This document shows, in pieces, positions 1-10,736 of a stretch of DNA of 64,000 nt. The translations under genes and the position numbers were made by a program. Position 1 is the stretch's first letter. Each line of letters begins with the position of its first letter. Source of the stretch: Nectonema munidae (Eukaryota; Nematomorpha; Nectonematoida; Nectonematidae); NCBI GenBank assembly GCA_030549495.1, contig JAUIRK010000077.1, forward strand, positions 310,001-374,000, read 5' to 3'. The notes under the pieces were generated by a model. The model saw only the letters and a list, made by a program, of their open reading frames with translations. It was not told the origin of the DNA and ran no database searches.

Positions 1-1147
1 AAATTAGTAACACCCTTACAGCTATGAACTAATGTCCTTTTATTAATTGTATTAATAATTTTTTAAATGTTTTAAGGACTTTTTCGAAAAATGGATACTA
101 TTTTCATCTTAAATTCAAAATTAACATAATAACAATTTATTAAAAATTATTCATTTTTTTAATGTATAAACAAAATTTACTTTAAAAAATTAATAATAGG
201 CTTTAAATTACATCCACTTCTAAATCACAATACCATCAACTTGCACTTTGATAATAATACAATAATTAACAATTCTTTTTATTTGTTATTTGTCCTTATT
301 TATTCATATTTGTGTTTTCAATATAATAATTGAATTACCGGTTTCAAAAAATTTACAAGAAGGACCATGGGAATGAGGGGGTGGAGAGGCTAATTTTTTA
401 GCACATAACAATATAACATGAGTAAAGAGCGTTTGGCTCCTATATCTTCTTTCAGTTTATAGTTTGATAAAAGCAACACAATAGTGCTATCTCGATAATC
501 TTAATGTTTTAACATATTAATTATTAAACTTTTCTACCCAACTTTACATTAGGAAATATAACACTTGTCTATAAATAAAAAAATATTTTTCTGCCACGAA
601 GTTTTCGTACTAATTTTGATTAATTCTAGGATGATGAATCTAAATGTGATTTTCAATTTTCTCTATCACATGAGGTTTTCCTAATATTTTTATTTCGACG
701 TTTGAATTTTTTTAATATTATTTGCAAAATATGCAATTGCAAAAATAAAGCATTATGCATATTCTAATTTTTTTTTGTGTTAAAGAATTTTTTCCATTTT
801 AAAATCAAAAAAAGAACTGACTTAACGATCGAGATATATTTTGCTATGTTATGGTAAATTTACTTAAAAATTTCAAAGGCGTAATATTACTGATTTTGTT
901 AAAAGTATATAGTTTGCTTACTTAAAAATACCACTTAGCGTCAGGAAAAAGTTGAGCTCTTCACAAAGTTCGCAAACTTTCTTTGAAACCTTCCTATTTT
1001 TTTCGCAAAGAAAAATATTTATTTTCAGTTTGGCATTACTATTGTTTGGAGAAAGCCTACAAATTATTTGGATAACTGCTAATTTTTTCTTCTGAATGTT
1101 AACGGGTTTAATAAAAAATAAACATTATTTTAAATATTCAATTTGCC
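1..1147. other. AT-rich stretch, no gene seen
   Basis: No open frame, RNA gene or repeat end that I can support was found here. It may include upstream parts of the decayed gene that begins at 1148, but I could not recognise any. Confidence 0.5.
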
Positions 1148-2120
1148 ATGCCACCCATTATTCACCATGAAGAACTACATGTATCAAAATATTTGAAGCT
1201 TCTTATATCAATTAGAGTACCTACACATAATACAAAAGATTGGAGGCCTTTTATCGATAGCTCTAAAAGAAGCATAAAATGTTTTCTTCTTCACAACGGA
1301 AATAAGTATGGGTCAATTCTAATATGATATTCTCTAGAAATATAAGAAAAACATGAAACATTAAAATTAAATTTAGGAAAAATTTCAATACTATGTTTAT
1401 AAATGGATCATTTGTGTAGACGTAAAAAAGATAACATTATTATTAGAACAGCAGAGAAATATTCAAAATATACTTGCTTTCTCTACTACTCAGATAGTAG
1501 GGCTACTAGAGATTATCGGTTAAAAAAATCGCAACCAAGATACCGTTTAACGCCGGCGAAAAGAATATCATCAACAATCCTCTAATTGACAGAAAAAAAA
1601 CATAGTTTTCCAACACTACTTATTAGACTAAATAGCATGAAGTTCTTGATCATAGTGGAAATTGTTTATGGTATATATGCTCAACTTTTCCGAAGGTTAG
1701 TGAAAGGCAGGAATTATGGATGGACATCAAAAAAGAAAACTACTCAAATATCTAAATTTTCTTTTAGTAGCAAACTCTTAGAATACATTTTCTAATGTGG
1801 TAAAAAACTTTTTAGGGGATAAAAAGCAAGTAATTTTCAAAAATTGTGGAAAACTGCTCTTAAGTTTACAATCACTTTTGGAAAAAATACATTATTTACA
1901 GTTACACAGTCATTTGAATCAGTTTCGAGAGAATTTGGACAAAGTAAGCGAAGAGTAAGGTGAGCGCTTTCACCAAGACTTTAAAATATTAGAAGAAAGC
2001 TATCAAGATGGTTCCGATTATGATAATGGATATTGCTTGAGTTTTATTTCAGATGCTAAACATAAAAGATTAGAAAAAGAAAAAAATCTATCTAACTGCA
2101 ACTTCTATTTAAAGGATTGA
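1148..2120 (+). pseudogene. Decayed repeat-family gene of arthropod type, function unknown
   Basis: Reading all three forward frames gives a run of blocks matching one protein family that occurs in many near-identical copies in arthropod genomes and is normally left unnamed. From the ATG at 1148 one reads MPPIIHHEELHVSKYLKLL, then RVPTHNTKDWRPFIDSSKRS, near 1455 KYTCFLYYSDSRA, near 1600 a block ending LIRLNSMKF, near 1920 HLNQFRENLDKVSEE, then GERFHQDF and a final FYLKD with a stop at 2118-2120. The blocks are in family order but spread over different frames with internal stops, so this copy is dead. Its many copies elsewhere suggest spread by a transposon; no terminal repeats were seen here. 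Function is not known to me. The family match is from memory of recurring motifs, not a search. Confidence 0.6.
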
Positions 2121-2533
2121 CTTTTAAATTTTTTTCCTTGTTGTAATAAAGTTTTTTATTTTTTTTGTTATTGGTTTTATTTTTTGTTAAATATATCTTA
2201 ATTTTTTAAATATATTTATGGACTAAAATTTTTAATGGGTTATTCTTATAAAAATTCATGCAATTTATCACAGAAATCTAATGTGGTAGGCAAAAACTAA
2301 ATCCATATATGAATTCTGCATATTAGATTTAAGTTCAAAAACTTTGTGCCAGAAAAGTTGTGTGGACCATTTAATTATAAAACTATTATTTATAACTGAA
2401 ATAAAGTTCTTCAGTATTATTTTTCATCGTCAATTAAACTAGAATTAAAAATTATATCGGTAATATCTATCATGAAAAAAGTCTATTATTTTAAATAATT
2501 ATTTTATTATATCTAATTTTTCATAATTTAATA
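2121..2533. other. Upstream region of UFC1, no motif seen
   Basis: This AT-rich stretch precedes the UFC1 start codon and should hold its promoter and 5' UTR. No TATA box, initiator or upstream exon can be singled out against the base composition. Confidence 0.4.
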
Positions 2534-5500
2534 ATGGCGTCAAATATAGCAGACAACGCGTCAAATCTACCATTCCTTAAATCAAAATCTACTCCTCGTG
2601 ATACAAATTCATGGCCTGATCGGCTAAAAGAAGAGTATTTATCTCTTATTCCTGTAAGTTTGCTACTTAAAACTTTCTTTTTTTTCAAATAAATTTTTGA
2701 CACTATTTTTGACCACTCTTTTCCTTTCTTGTAAAGTTAGAAATGTCTTCTCTGAAGTAGACTATAGTGGTCGAGAATTTAGTGTCAAAAAATTTATTTG
2801 AATAAAAGTTTTACTGTTTTCCACTTATTTACATCCATAACTTTTATTAATAGCGCCAAATTTTTTAAAATTTTTTTACTACGAAATTACTCTATATACC
2901 ACCCAAGAAAATTCTTAATCTATTGCATTCTTTGACCATATATGACCTATTTATCATATAATTTTGAAGATATAATATACTGAATATGAAACTTAAATTT
3001 TACTTCAATGTCTTAACTACTTTACTTTTTTAGTAATTAATATATTTTAAACTGGGTTAATTTGAAGATCATATGTTAATTTTTTTCCAATAAATTTTTG
3101 TTTTTCATAATTATTTCTTAAATAAAATTAGATAGTATTTACTTTTACTAATTGCTATTTTCCTTCGATTTTAATGTATTTTTCACTTTTATTTTAATTT
3201 TAATAATTTATTCATTAATAAAATTACGATGTATACTAAAGAAATTAAAATTTTTAACTGTAAGTAGCATAAAACTTGTTAATTTACTCAAAGTTTTCGA
3301 TTTTGCAATAAATGTTTATTACACTAAATTTGTATTCAGTTATTTTTTTAAGTAATTGACATTCATTTGATGAAAAATCCAAGTTTTACTATAAATGATA
3401 ATATTATAATAGTTTCATTAATTAGGTATTTCATTACTTGCAAAGAAGGGTATGATACAATATTGGCATTATGAATCTTAGAAAAACTCATGATTAGATA
3501 AAAAATCAAGATTTAGTAAAGAAAACCTATGATCCCATTATCGACCAGAATAAGCAGACGATATCTAATGTAAAGCAGTTTTATATTAAAAAGCATTTAT
3601 AAAAGCAGACGATTCATATTTTTGTAAAGTCGACTGTGGTCGATAACCGGTTAATGAAATATATATAAAAAAAAGGAAAGGTAGCAAATTTCATTTATTA
3701 AAAAGATAAATTGAATTATTTATATTTTTTGAATCTATTCATGTAAATTTTGTGTATAGTTCCATATTGTAAATATAACAGTATTTATTTTTTAGTTTCA
3801 AAGTAACACATGACTTATTATCCATGGTAATTGATGAATTTAATTTATTCGTAAATTTTGTCTCTGTATTGTTGGTTTAGAAAAATATATTTCACTAGAA
3901 TCGCAAAAATGAGGTATTGTTATCGAGTTCGCATCAATTTTGGCAAATTTAAATATACTAAGAGCGTCTTTATGGACATCTTAAAACGGACAACTACTAA
4001 ATACAATGTTTAAATTTCCAAATTTCTTTGATAGAAAATAATAGCAAAACTATCCTGTAAAAAAGTAAAGGAATTTAAAATATTTGATAACATCTTTTTC
4101 AATTTATAAAATACTTTCTATCCTAATTCTCCAGATTTTAAAACTACTAGTAAATAATTGGAAAAAACCAAGATTAGAAAGTAGGAAACTTGGAATCCAT
4201 CTATTATATCACAATCTACGTTTAATCCTTTGAGAACCAGAATTTTTAAGACTAATCGTCTGTTTTTTTTCAATCGAATTTTACATACTTAACGCAGACG
4301 ATTTTCCTTTCATGGTACACCGGTGTCACACTAATCCTCAAATGATTAAAATCCAGTTTTAAATTTAACAATTTAAGTTATTTTAACTAATACTATTACA
4401 GCAACATTCTTTATCTACTAAAATTAAGAATACAAATGTCTTAACTTTTTTATTACAATAACCACATAAATGCCGTGTAAATACTTGATTTGAAATAAAA
4501 TGTATAACAAAGCAGACTATATACAATTAATCCCATTTGTGTTCCGATCTTTTTCAAAAAATAAAATCTGTTAATGTCCATCTCTAGTATTTTTTCCAAC
4601 TAATACAAAAACTAAGCAAGATACTAAGTCGGCAAATGGCTTAGTGGTAGAAGCTATGAAAATTGTGCTATGAAAGATTATTCTTCCCTTGGATGCGATA
4701 CCGAAAACTAAAAAAACTCCGTGCCATCCAAGCCCATTTGCCTGGCATAGTTAAACGAGCCCTACCCAACCACGCAGTGCCTTAACCGATATCCTTCCAT
4801 CTTCAGTTTAAACTGACGCAGACGATATCGAATTACTTAATCTCGTATGCTTTCTCTGGGATGATATGGGTTAAGCTTGACTTAAGGATATAAATAATTC
4901 CTACGATTATTTTGAATCATCATTGTGGTTTTTTTCAACCCAATGCTTCTCAGGTTATTGTTCTATAATCATTTTTTAAATCGGTATGTGCCAACTTTAT
5001 GGCGAGTTTAGGGTTTGAAGAGAATACCCTTTACTGCACCAAGCTAAGTTCCATTCTGTCACCCCTTTTTCAGGTAGATGCAAAGGAAATCGGTGCATTT
5101 ATTAATATAACAGTTTTTCGATAAATTTTATTTTTGTTTTCTAGTACATTAATAAGAATAAAGAAGCAGACACTGATTGGTTTAGAATTGAGAGTGATAA
5201 AGAAGGAACTCTGTGGACAGGGAATTGTTGGATATTTTATGAGAAATTAAAGTACGAATTCAACTTTCGAATAGAAGTATTATCTTGGAGAATTCGAAAG
5301 CTTATTATACTATTTAAAATATATTTTTAGTTATCTGTCACTTATCCTCAATCACCTCCAGAAATTTCTATCCCCGAACTGGATGGGAAAACAGCAAAAA
5401 TGTACAGGTGAGAAGGATAATGTTTTATTCTTTTACTTTTTAAAAAAGATGAATTGAATTTTAGAGGTGGATATATTTGTCTCTCTGATCACTTCAAACC

Positions 5501-8500
5501 ATTATGGATCAAAAATGCTCCCAAATTTGGTCTTTCTCACGCCCTTGTTTATGGAGTAAGTTCAAAATGACTTGTTTTATAAAGAGCATGATTTTTTGGC
5601 TGAAAAAATCCTCAAAATTTAAAACATTTTAACACTACAAAATACATGCCTATATTATGATAGATCAAAATATGATACGTTTTAGAATTTGAGAAACTTA
5701 GGGACCAAAAAAACTTGACATTGGCCGTACATTTTTGCTTAATTAAAAAAACTCCAATGTATGATAACGAATGGATTAATAATATCCAGGTTACGCGGAC
5801 AAAAGCCTCAGCAAATGTATTTTATAACTCCAAGAACTAATATATATTTAGTTCATGTTATCTGGAATAAAAATGTGTGACTATGTTTATAAAAGAAATG
5901 ACTTTTTGTATTAATTCACAAGTTTTTTAACGATACACCTATTTCAGAGGTTTTCTTGCACATTCTTTATAGGAGGCTTTGTCACATTAGGCTTTTTTTT
6001 TTTAACAAGATGCAGTTTCTAGATATTGCTCCATCTTATACTGATATTTTTCTTCATTATTCTTCTAATTACTTTATGTTGTGATCACTTAAAGTGAAAA
6101 ATGTTTTGATTATTTTCCTCAACATTCACAGCCATGGGAGTTAATTGTCAGACAAATTTTTTTCTCAACAAATCAAGAAAAATGCTTTTCACAAAAAAAT
6201 TTTTAAAATTTAGTATGACATTTTAGAGTTAATTGTAAAACTTTATCAAATACTTCATAAATTTTATTTCAAAATAAACATTATAAACCTCAAAAATCAC
6301 AAATTTTGCTTTAACCCTTTAAGGCTGTGTGACACCGGCGTACCAAGAAATAATAATCGTCTGCTTACAACATACAAAATTCCATTGAAAAAAAGCAGAC
6401 AATTATTCTTCAAAATTCTGGTCCTCAAAGGGTTGAGGTTAATAAAGGTCATCATGCTTAAAAATGATCATCCAATTTTATCATAGCCCATTTCTAATTT
6501 TTCTCTGCCATATAATTATTATTCGAATAAATTCTTTCTGAAAGAAGACAGTTCAAAGGTTCTTTCCCCAAAAGCAGGCCTTCGGAGCCCGCGGAATCAG
6601 AGGATTTGTGTACATGGAGCCGAAGCTTGAAAGATTAAAAATATGGCTCCTATATCTAACTCCAGGGAACTTAAATGCATAGTTGTTTCGGAAGTATATA
6701 TAGTCAAAACTGTCTAAACCGAATTTCAAGAAAAATTGAAATTTTTTTGGTAAAAATAAAATATACCAAGTTGCTAAGAAATAGCAATCATGTATATTTC
6801 TAAAAAAAAGTTTTTAATTTTCAAAAATATCTAAACTATTTCTATTTTTCGTATAATTTATTCAAATTGTCATCTCCTAGAGCTTCAACATGAAATTAGA
6901 GGAGAATATAAATATTGTAAAAATAAAACTTTTAGCAGCACAATTCATTATTGCTGCATTAAAAAATCTTATCCAGGTCAGATTTTTAATTTTTTTTTGA
7001 ATATTTTATCCTTCAATTTATTATTAATTATAAAATATTTACTAACGGGTGCAAGGGTAAGTTGGTAGGATATCATATGTGTCTCTTCATTTTATCAAAC
7101 TTTAATTAGTATAAAAAACTAACACACTGTATTACAAGCCCTAATAATTGTCAACACATATTGCGTAGATATGTGTTAGATCTCTTTTCTGCATTTGTAA
7201 TATTTCAATATAGTTTTCTTAGAATACGTTAGCTGAAATATATGTATATCAATATTAAATATCTAGAAATAAGAAATACCGTATTTTTGGGACTATAGGG
7301 CGCACCGGATTATAATGCGCAATGCCAATAAATATTAAGATGGATGTCTCGTTTCAATACATAATGCGCATTAATAAAAGTCAAACAAAATAAACTTTAT
7401 TAAAAAAATTTCACTAAGTAAGAAATACCTACAATTATACTCAATTCACTGACTTATTCCTCTCTTTCGAACCCATCAAATTCTTCATTTTCAGTATCAG
7501 AGTTTAAAAGTTGTTCAATCTCGGCATTAAGATCATGATCTGATTCATCATTATTTGAACCACTATCATTGCAAGTAGTTTGCAACTCAACAATGATTCC
7601 AGCTTTAGTAAAACCACTACATAATACTAGAGACTGATACTTTGGATCACGCATCCAAAATCCATTGACTGATAGTGACATAACTTGCACGACGTTGTCT
7701 TCCTGTTTTGGTAAAGGTATGTTCCCCTTCTGTCATCCAGCGCTCCCACTAAGCCCGCAATTGTACTTTAAACGATCTATTAACACAAATATCTAACGGT
7801 TGTAGTTCTTTAGTTAATCCACCTGCAATAATTGCAAGATCTGTTTTAACTTTGACCTTGACCCTATCAGTGATATGGGCACGCTTAGAGTCGCATTGAT
7901 GGAAATGAATGAAAAAAACCATTAGGTCTTTTGACAAACACTTCACTTAGCCATTCGCTGATCTTCTCCTCGTCCATCCACCTTTTTGAATTAGCTTTGA
8001 TAATGATACCAGATGGCAACTTTTCTTTTGGTAAAGTTTTTCTTTTAAAAATAATCATAAGAGGAAGTTTGTGACCATTAGCCTGGCAACCAAGAACTAC
8101 GGTGAAACACTATTTTTCGTTGCCTGTAATGCCAATAGATACCGAACTAGTTCCTATTTTCTCGACAGTACGATTCATAGAGATATCAAAAGTTAGTGGA
8201 ATCTCATCCATATTAGTAATGTGTTCCAGTCGTATTTTTTTCAGCAATTAATTTTGGCAGTAGTTCCGAAAACTATTAACTTTTTCTTCGTAATCTTTTG
8301 GCAGTTGCTGGGAAACGGTCGTTTTTGCGCATATTGAAAGATTGTGTCTTTTCATAAAACGAAAGCACCAAGAAGGACCTCATTGAAGGTTATTGATTTT
8401 CATTTCACGAGTGTTGTGATAAAAGCGATACAAAATAAACTCTTTATTTACACCCTGAAATGTAGTTGGTATAAAAGTGCAAAAGAAAGAAGTGAAATGT

Positions 8501-10477
8501 CTTACTAACATCAGGAGTGAGAAAACAAGCAACAACGAACAGGACAACAGGGTGAATAAACAGATAGAAAATGAGTGCAATGTATATTAACATGATTTGT
8601 ATAATTGAAGTTAATGGCAAGGTTTTTACAATTAAGCTCGAGTGATAAAATGAGTGGAGAGAAGATTTGATCATGGAAAAGGAAGTGATGCTTGAATGTC
8701 CGAATTATACTACAACGAGATATTGCTTTCAGTCTGATTGAAACAGTTGAAATGCTTCTACCTGTTGTCCTTTGTTCAATAACCCACTGTTCAATATCGT
8801 TTTCTAATTGGGCCATCTAGCTTTGTTTCCTCTGAAATTTTGTCTTATCTTCTTCACTTGGCGCAAGTTATCTTGTTTTTTCCAATTTCTTACCATAGAT
8901 TCATTTATATTAAATTCTCTTGCAGCTGCTCTATTTCTATGTTCTTTTGAATAAATCAATAGCTCTAAGTTTAAAACTTGCTTCGTAAGCATGTCTTTTT
9001 GCTGGTATCATTAAAAATTAAATAGTATAAATAATTTAATCTAAAGAATTTAAAATAAAAAACTATACTCAAATATAAAATATTATAGAGATTTTAGTTA
9101 GAAGAAATGAAAATGATAAATTAAATATAAAATTCAAACCCTTTTTTTAAATTAAACACATCTCTAATATAAAATAGTTTGGAATAATATTTTATATGAA
9201 TTAAAACTGCCTTGTTTCACTCTTTTCATACACAAGACGCACCGTACTATAAAGCGCATTCTTGTTCTCACAAAAAATAAAGTTACTCAAAGTGCGCCCT
9301 GTAGTTATTACCTCTCTATAATTTCTATAGAAAATTACGGTAAATAAAGCTTCAAGCTTTATCTTTAAGAAGCTTTCTTAGAGAGCTGGACTAGGTTCTT
9401 CCTTTATCGAAAGGCTTGAGTAGATATGATTTCAGTTATTCACTATTTATATTCAAGATGGTTTTCTCTGCCAATGCGTATATAATATAAAGCATATTCT
9501 GCATATGTTCTTTCTTTTATGAACGTTACGCCTCGTGTAAAATCATAAGCACAAATTTTCCTCATTTTCTTTTCCATTGCTCAATATAAAAATATAATAA
9601 AATTATATTAAAATTTTTATCAATTGTAAGCATATAATAAAACAATTAATATAATCTAGTTTTTTGAATATTATATACGTGGTATAGCTACAAACATTTT
9701 TTTTATCAAGGATTAAAAAAGTTGGAGTCTAAAATATTTCTGCTCCGAAGCTGGAACCAGACAATTTTTTTCTAGCTCCAAAACCCTGCCACAAAATAAT
9801 GCTACTTTTCTTGCCTGCATAAATTCCATGTGAATTTATTCTGACTGATGCTAAACTCTATTTTATTTCGTTGATGCAATTAAAAGTGTTTTTGCATGTT
9901 TTAAAAGAGTATGTTGGCTATGACCCCTTCAGAAGTTTTAGTGACCTTATTTTATCCCTTCCCATTTTCTCCATCTTTATCATGTATAATAAATTTCTAC
10001 ACTACGGAATTTAAAATAAATTTTATACCCGAATTAAAGTATGTAATTTTTTAAATATCTTCAAATTAAAATAATGTTCATCTATTTTATGTTTTATAAA
10101 ATCCGTTGAAGAAGATAAGACGATTTTTTCAAAAAAAAAAAAGGTTCTTAAAGGATTAAGACTACCCACTTGCATAGAGTGTAGCTATCTCTGAAAGATA
10201 ATGCATAACTCTATAAAAAATTTTATCTTAGGTATATATACATTCGTTTATAAAAAAAAACCTAAGGATATAGTTATAACAAAAAATTTAACACCGAGGG
10301 CATGATATCTTAGCCTTTGATGAAGTATTTTTGAGATTTTTGAAAATGAATGTTAGGAGAGAATAATTTGATTTATATATAAGTTTCATTTTTTAGTTGT
10401 CTCCATGGTTAGCAGTTGAAATTCCTGACCTGATTTCAAAAGGACTCATTCAACACAAAGAAATTTATACAACATAA
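2534..10477 (+). CDS. UFC1: UFM1-conjugating enzyme 1 (E2-like), five exons
   Basis: Encodes the E2-like enzyme that takes the ubiquitin-like modifier UFM1 from the E1 UBA5 as a Cys thioester and passes it to substrates with the UFL1 ligase, mostly at the endoplasmic reticulum. Exons: 2534-2653, 5145-5276, 5331-5407, 5465-5555, 10397-10477. All junctions are GT-AG, phases agree, and the product is 166 residues (human UFC1 has 167). Visible family blocks are WPDRLKEEY, ADTDWFRIESDKEGT, ISIPELDGKTAKMYR, CLSDHFKPLW and PWLAVEIPDLI. The catalytic Cys is residue 115, in the GGYICLSDHF context that matches Cys116 of the human protein. The N-terminal tail is divergent, as is usual. Introns 1 (2.5 kb) and 4 (4.8 kb) hold transposons; introns 2 and 3 are under 60 bases. 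It converges on GMPPB. The gene looks intact and functional. Confidence 0.97.
2667..2812. repeat. Foldback repeat just inside UFC1 intron 1
   Basis: Two arms of about 48 bases face each other. The left arm (about 2667-2717) reads through CAAATAAATTTTTGACAC to GACCACT; the right arm (about 2766-2812) is its imperfect inverse, starting AGTGGTC. It starts about 13 bases after the exon 1 donor (2654), so a hairpin could form close to the splice site. It resembles a small MITE and shares the TTTATTCAAA-type end with the foldback at 10987-11141. Confidence 0.65.
3530..3660. repeat. MITE of the CGTCTGC/GCAGACG family (degenerate)
   Basis: In UFC1 intron 1. It holds two GCAGACGAT words (near 3553 and 3605) and inverted ends of the type CCATTATCGACC / GGTCGATAACCGGTTAA. 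The TTAA at the right end and the end sequences link it to the other TTAA-flanked MITEs in this window. It is too short to encode protein. Confidence 0.55.
4222..4349. mobile_element. TTAA-flanked MITE (piggyBac-like ends)
   Basis: About 128 bases in UFC1 intron 1. The left end is TTAATCCTTTGAGAACCAG, followed by ATCGTCTG; the right half has GCAGACGAT, the word CACCGGTGTCACACTAATCC, then CTCAAATGATTAA. Ends and inner stem are inverted repeats. TTAA at both edges is the target choice of piggyBac-superfamily elements. A closely related copy lies at 6311-6436 in the opposite orientation. Confidence 0.7.
4631..4800 (+). mobile_element. tRNA-derived SINE, family 1
   Basis: The stretch begins GGCAAATGGCTTAGTGGTAG, where TGGCTTAGTGG is an exact match to the polymerase III box A consensus. 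It is followed by the body shared with two other copies (AAGATTATTCTTCCCTTGGA, then GATACCGA), seen at 38055-38105 and, reversed, at 29030-29135. A box B is not clear in this copy but is clear in the reversed one. It lies in UFC1 intron 1 in the sense direction. Confidence 0.6.
5556..6310. other. UFC1 intron 4, first part, no element recognised
   Basis: AT-rich intron sequence without a coding frame or a repeat end that I can support. Confidence 0.4.
6311..6436. mobile_element. TTAA-flanked MITE, reverse copy
   Basis: The left edge is TTAACCCTTTAAGGCTG and the right edge is GTCCTCAAAGGGTTGA. Inside are ATCGTCTGC and AAAAGCAGAC as inverted stems, and GACACCGGCGTACC, the reverse of the CACCGGTGTCAC word at 4322. 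Same family as 4222-4349, inserted in UFC1 intron 4. Confidence 0.75.
6437..7276. other. UFC1 intron 4, degenerate repeat remains
   Basis: Holds phrases such as GGAGCCCGCGGAATCAGAGG (about 6577) and ATGGCTCCTATATC that recall GGAGT-rich hAT tails seen also near 9725 and 22490. No gene was seen. Confidence 0.3.
7277..9342 (-). mobile_element. pogo-type DNA transposon, inactive
   Basis: About 2.07 kb in UFC1 intron 4, antisense to the gene. It is bounded by TACCGTA and TACGGTA, consistent with insertion at TA. Sub-terminal blocks match on both sides: GGGCGCACCGGATTATAATG on the left and, inverted, AATGCGCTTTATAGTACGGTGCG on the right (shown here as its two halves AATGCGCTTTATAG and TACGGTGCG). 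Between them lies a pogo-family transposase on the minus strand. Its many breaks mean it can no longer move. Confidence 0.85.
7454..8992 (-). pseudogene. pogo-family transposase (CENP-B-like), broken
   Basis: Minus-strand blocks appear in family order. At 8992-8804 there is a helix-turn-helix segment with YSKEHRNRAAAREFNINES and VRNWKKQ, typical of the DNA-binding domain. At about 8220-7960 come NMDEIPLTFDISMNRTVEK, TGNEK, FTVVLGCQANGHKLPLMI and WMDEEKISEWLSEVF. At 7946-7749 come RAHITDRVKVKVKTDLAII, AGGLTKELQPLDICVN and SFKVQLRA. At 7690-7454 is an acidic tail. MDE, CDS and PLD probably carry the three catalytic Asp residues of the pogo DDD core. Several frame changes and stops separate the blocks, so no whole protein is made. 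The family is well known; assignment is from motifs only. Confidence 0.85.
9343..10396. other. Last part of UFC1 intron 4
   Basis: AT-rich, with a short GGAGTC/GCTCCGAAGC stretch near 9723-9785 that looks like a hAT-tail remnant. No gene was seen. Confidence 0.4.
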
Positions 10478-10497
10478 CGCCTGGTGTTATTACTTTA

Positions 10498-10503
10498 AAT
10501 AAA
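10498..10503 (+). terminator. Poly(A) signal of UFC1
   Basis: AATAAA lies 21 bases after the UFC1 stop codon; another AATAAA lies at about 10539. Either would give a very short 3' UTR. Confidence 0.6.
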
Positions 10504-10518
10504 GTTAGCATTTTGTTT

Positions 10519-10524
10519 TTTATT
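10519..10524 (-). terminator. Poly(A) signal of GMPPB
   Basis: TTTATT on the plus strand reads AATAAA on the GMPPB strand, 213 bases after its stop codon. It faces the UFC1 signal, so the two mature transcripts probably end within or across each other. Confidence 0.55.
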
Positions 10525-10736
10525 AAAAACATATAAATTAATAAAAGGTGGGAAATAATCTTTTTTGTTCTACAATGGCAGATGATGAAAAACAATCAAT
10601 TGTGGTGTAATAATTATGTGTGAGAGAGTATAATAAAAAACTTTATCATGAAAATCATTTCATTAATTCTATTTATAAGTATGGCGCGCATTTCATTATT
10701 TCTATTTGTTGTCGTCACCATCGCCGCCGAGTTGAA

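Noticed and set aside
4631-4700. A functional tRNA gene
   Set aside because: Box A is good but no cloverleaf or box B at the right distance; body shared with other SINE copies.
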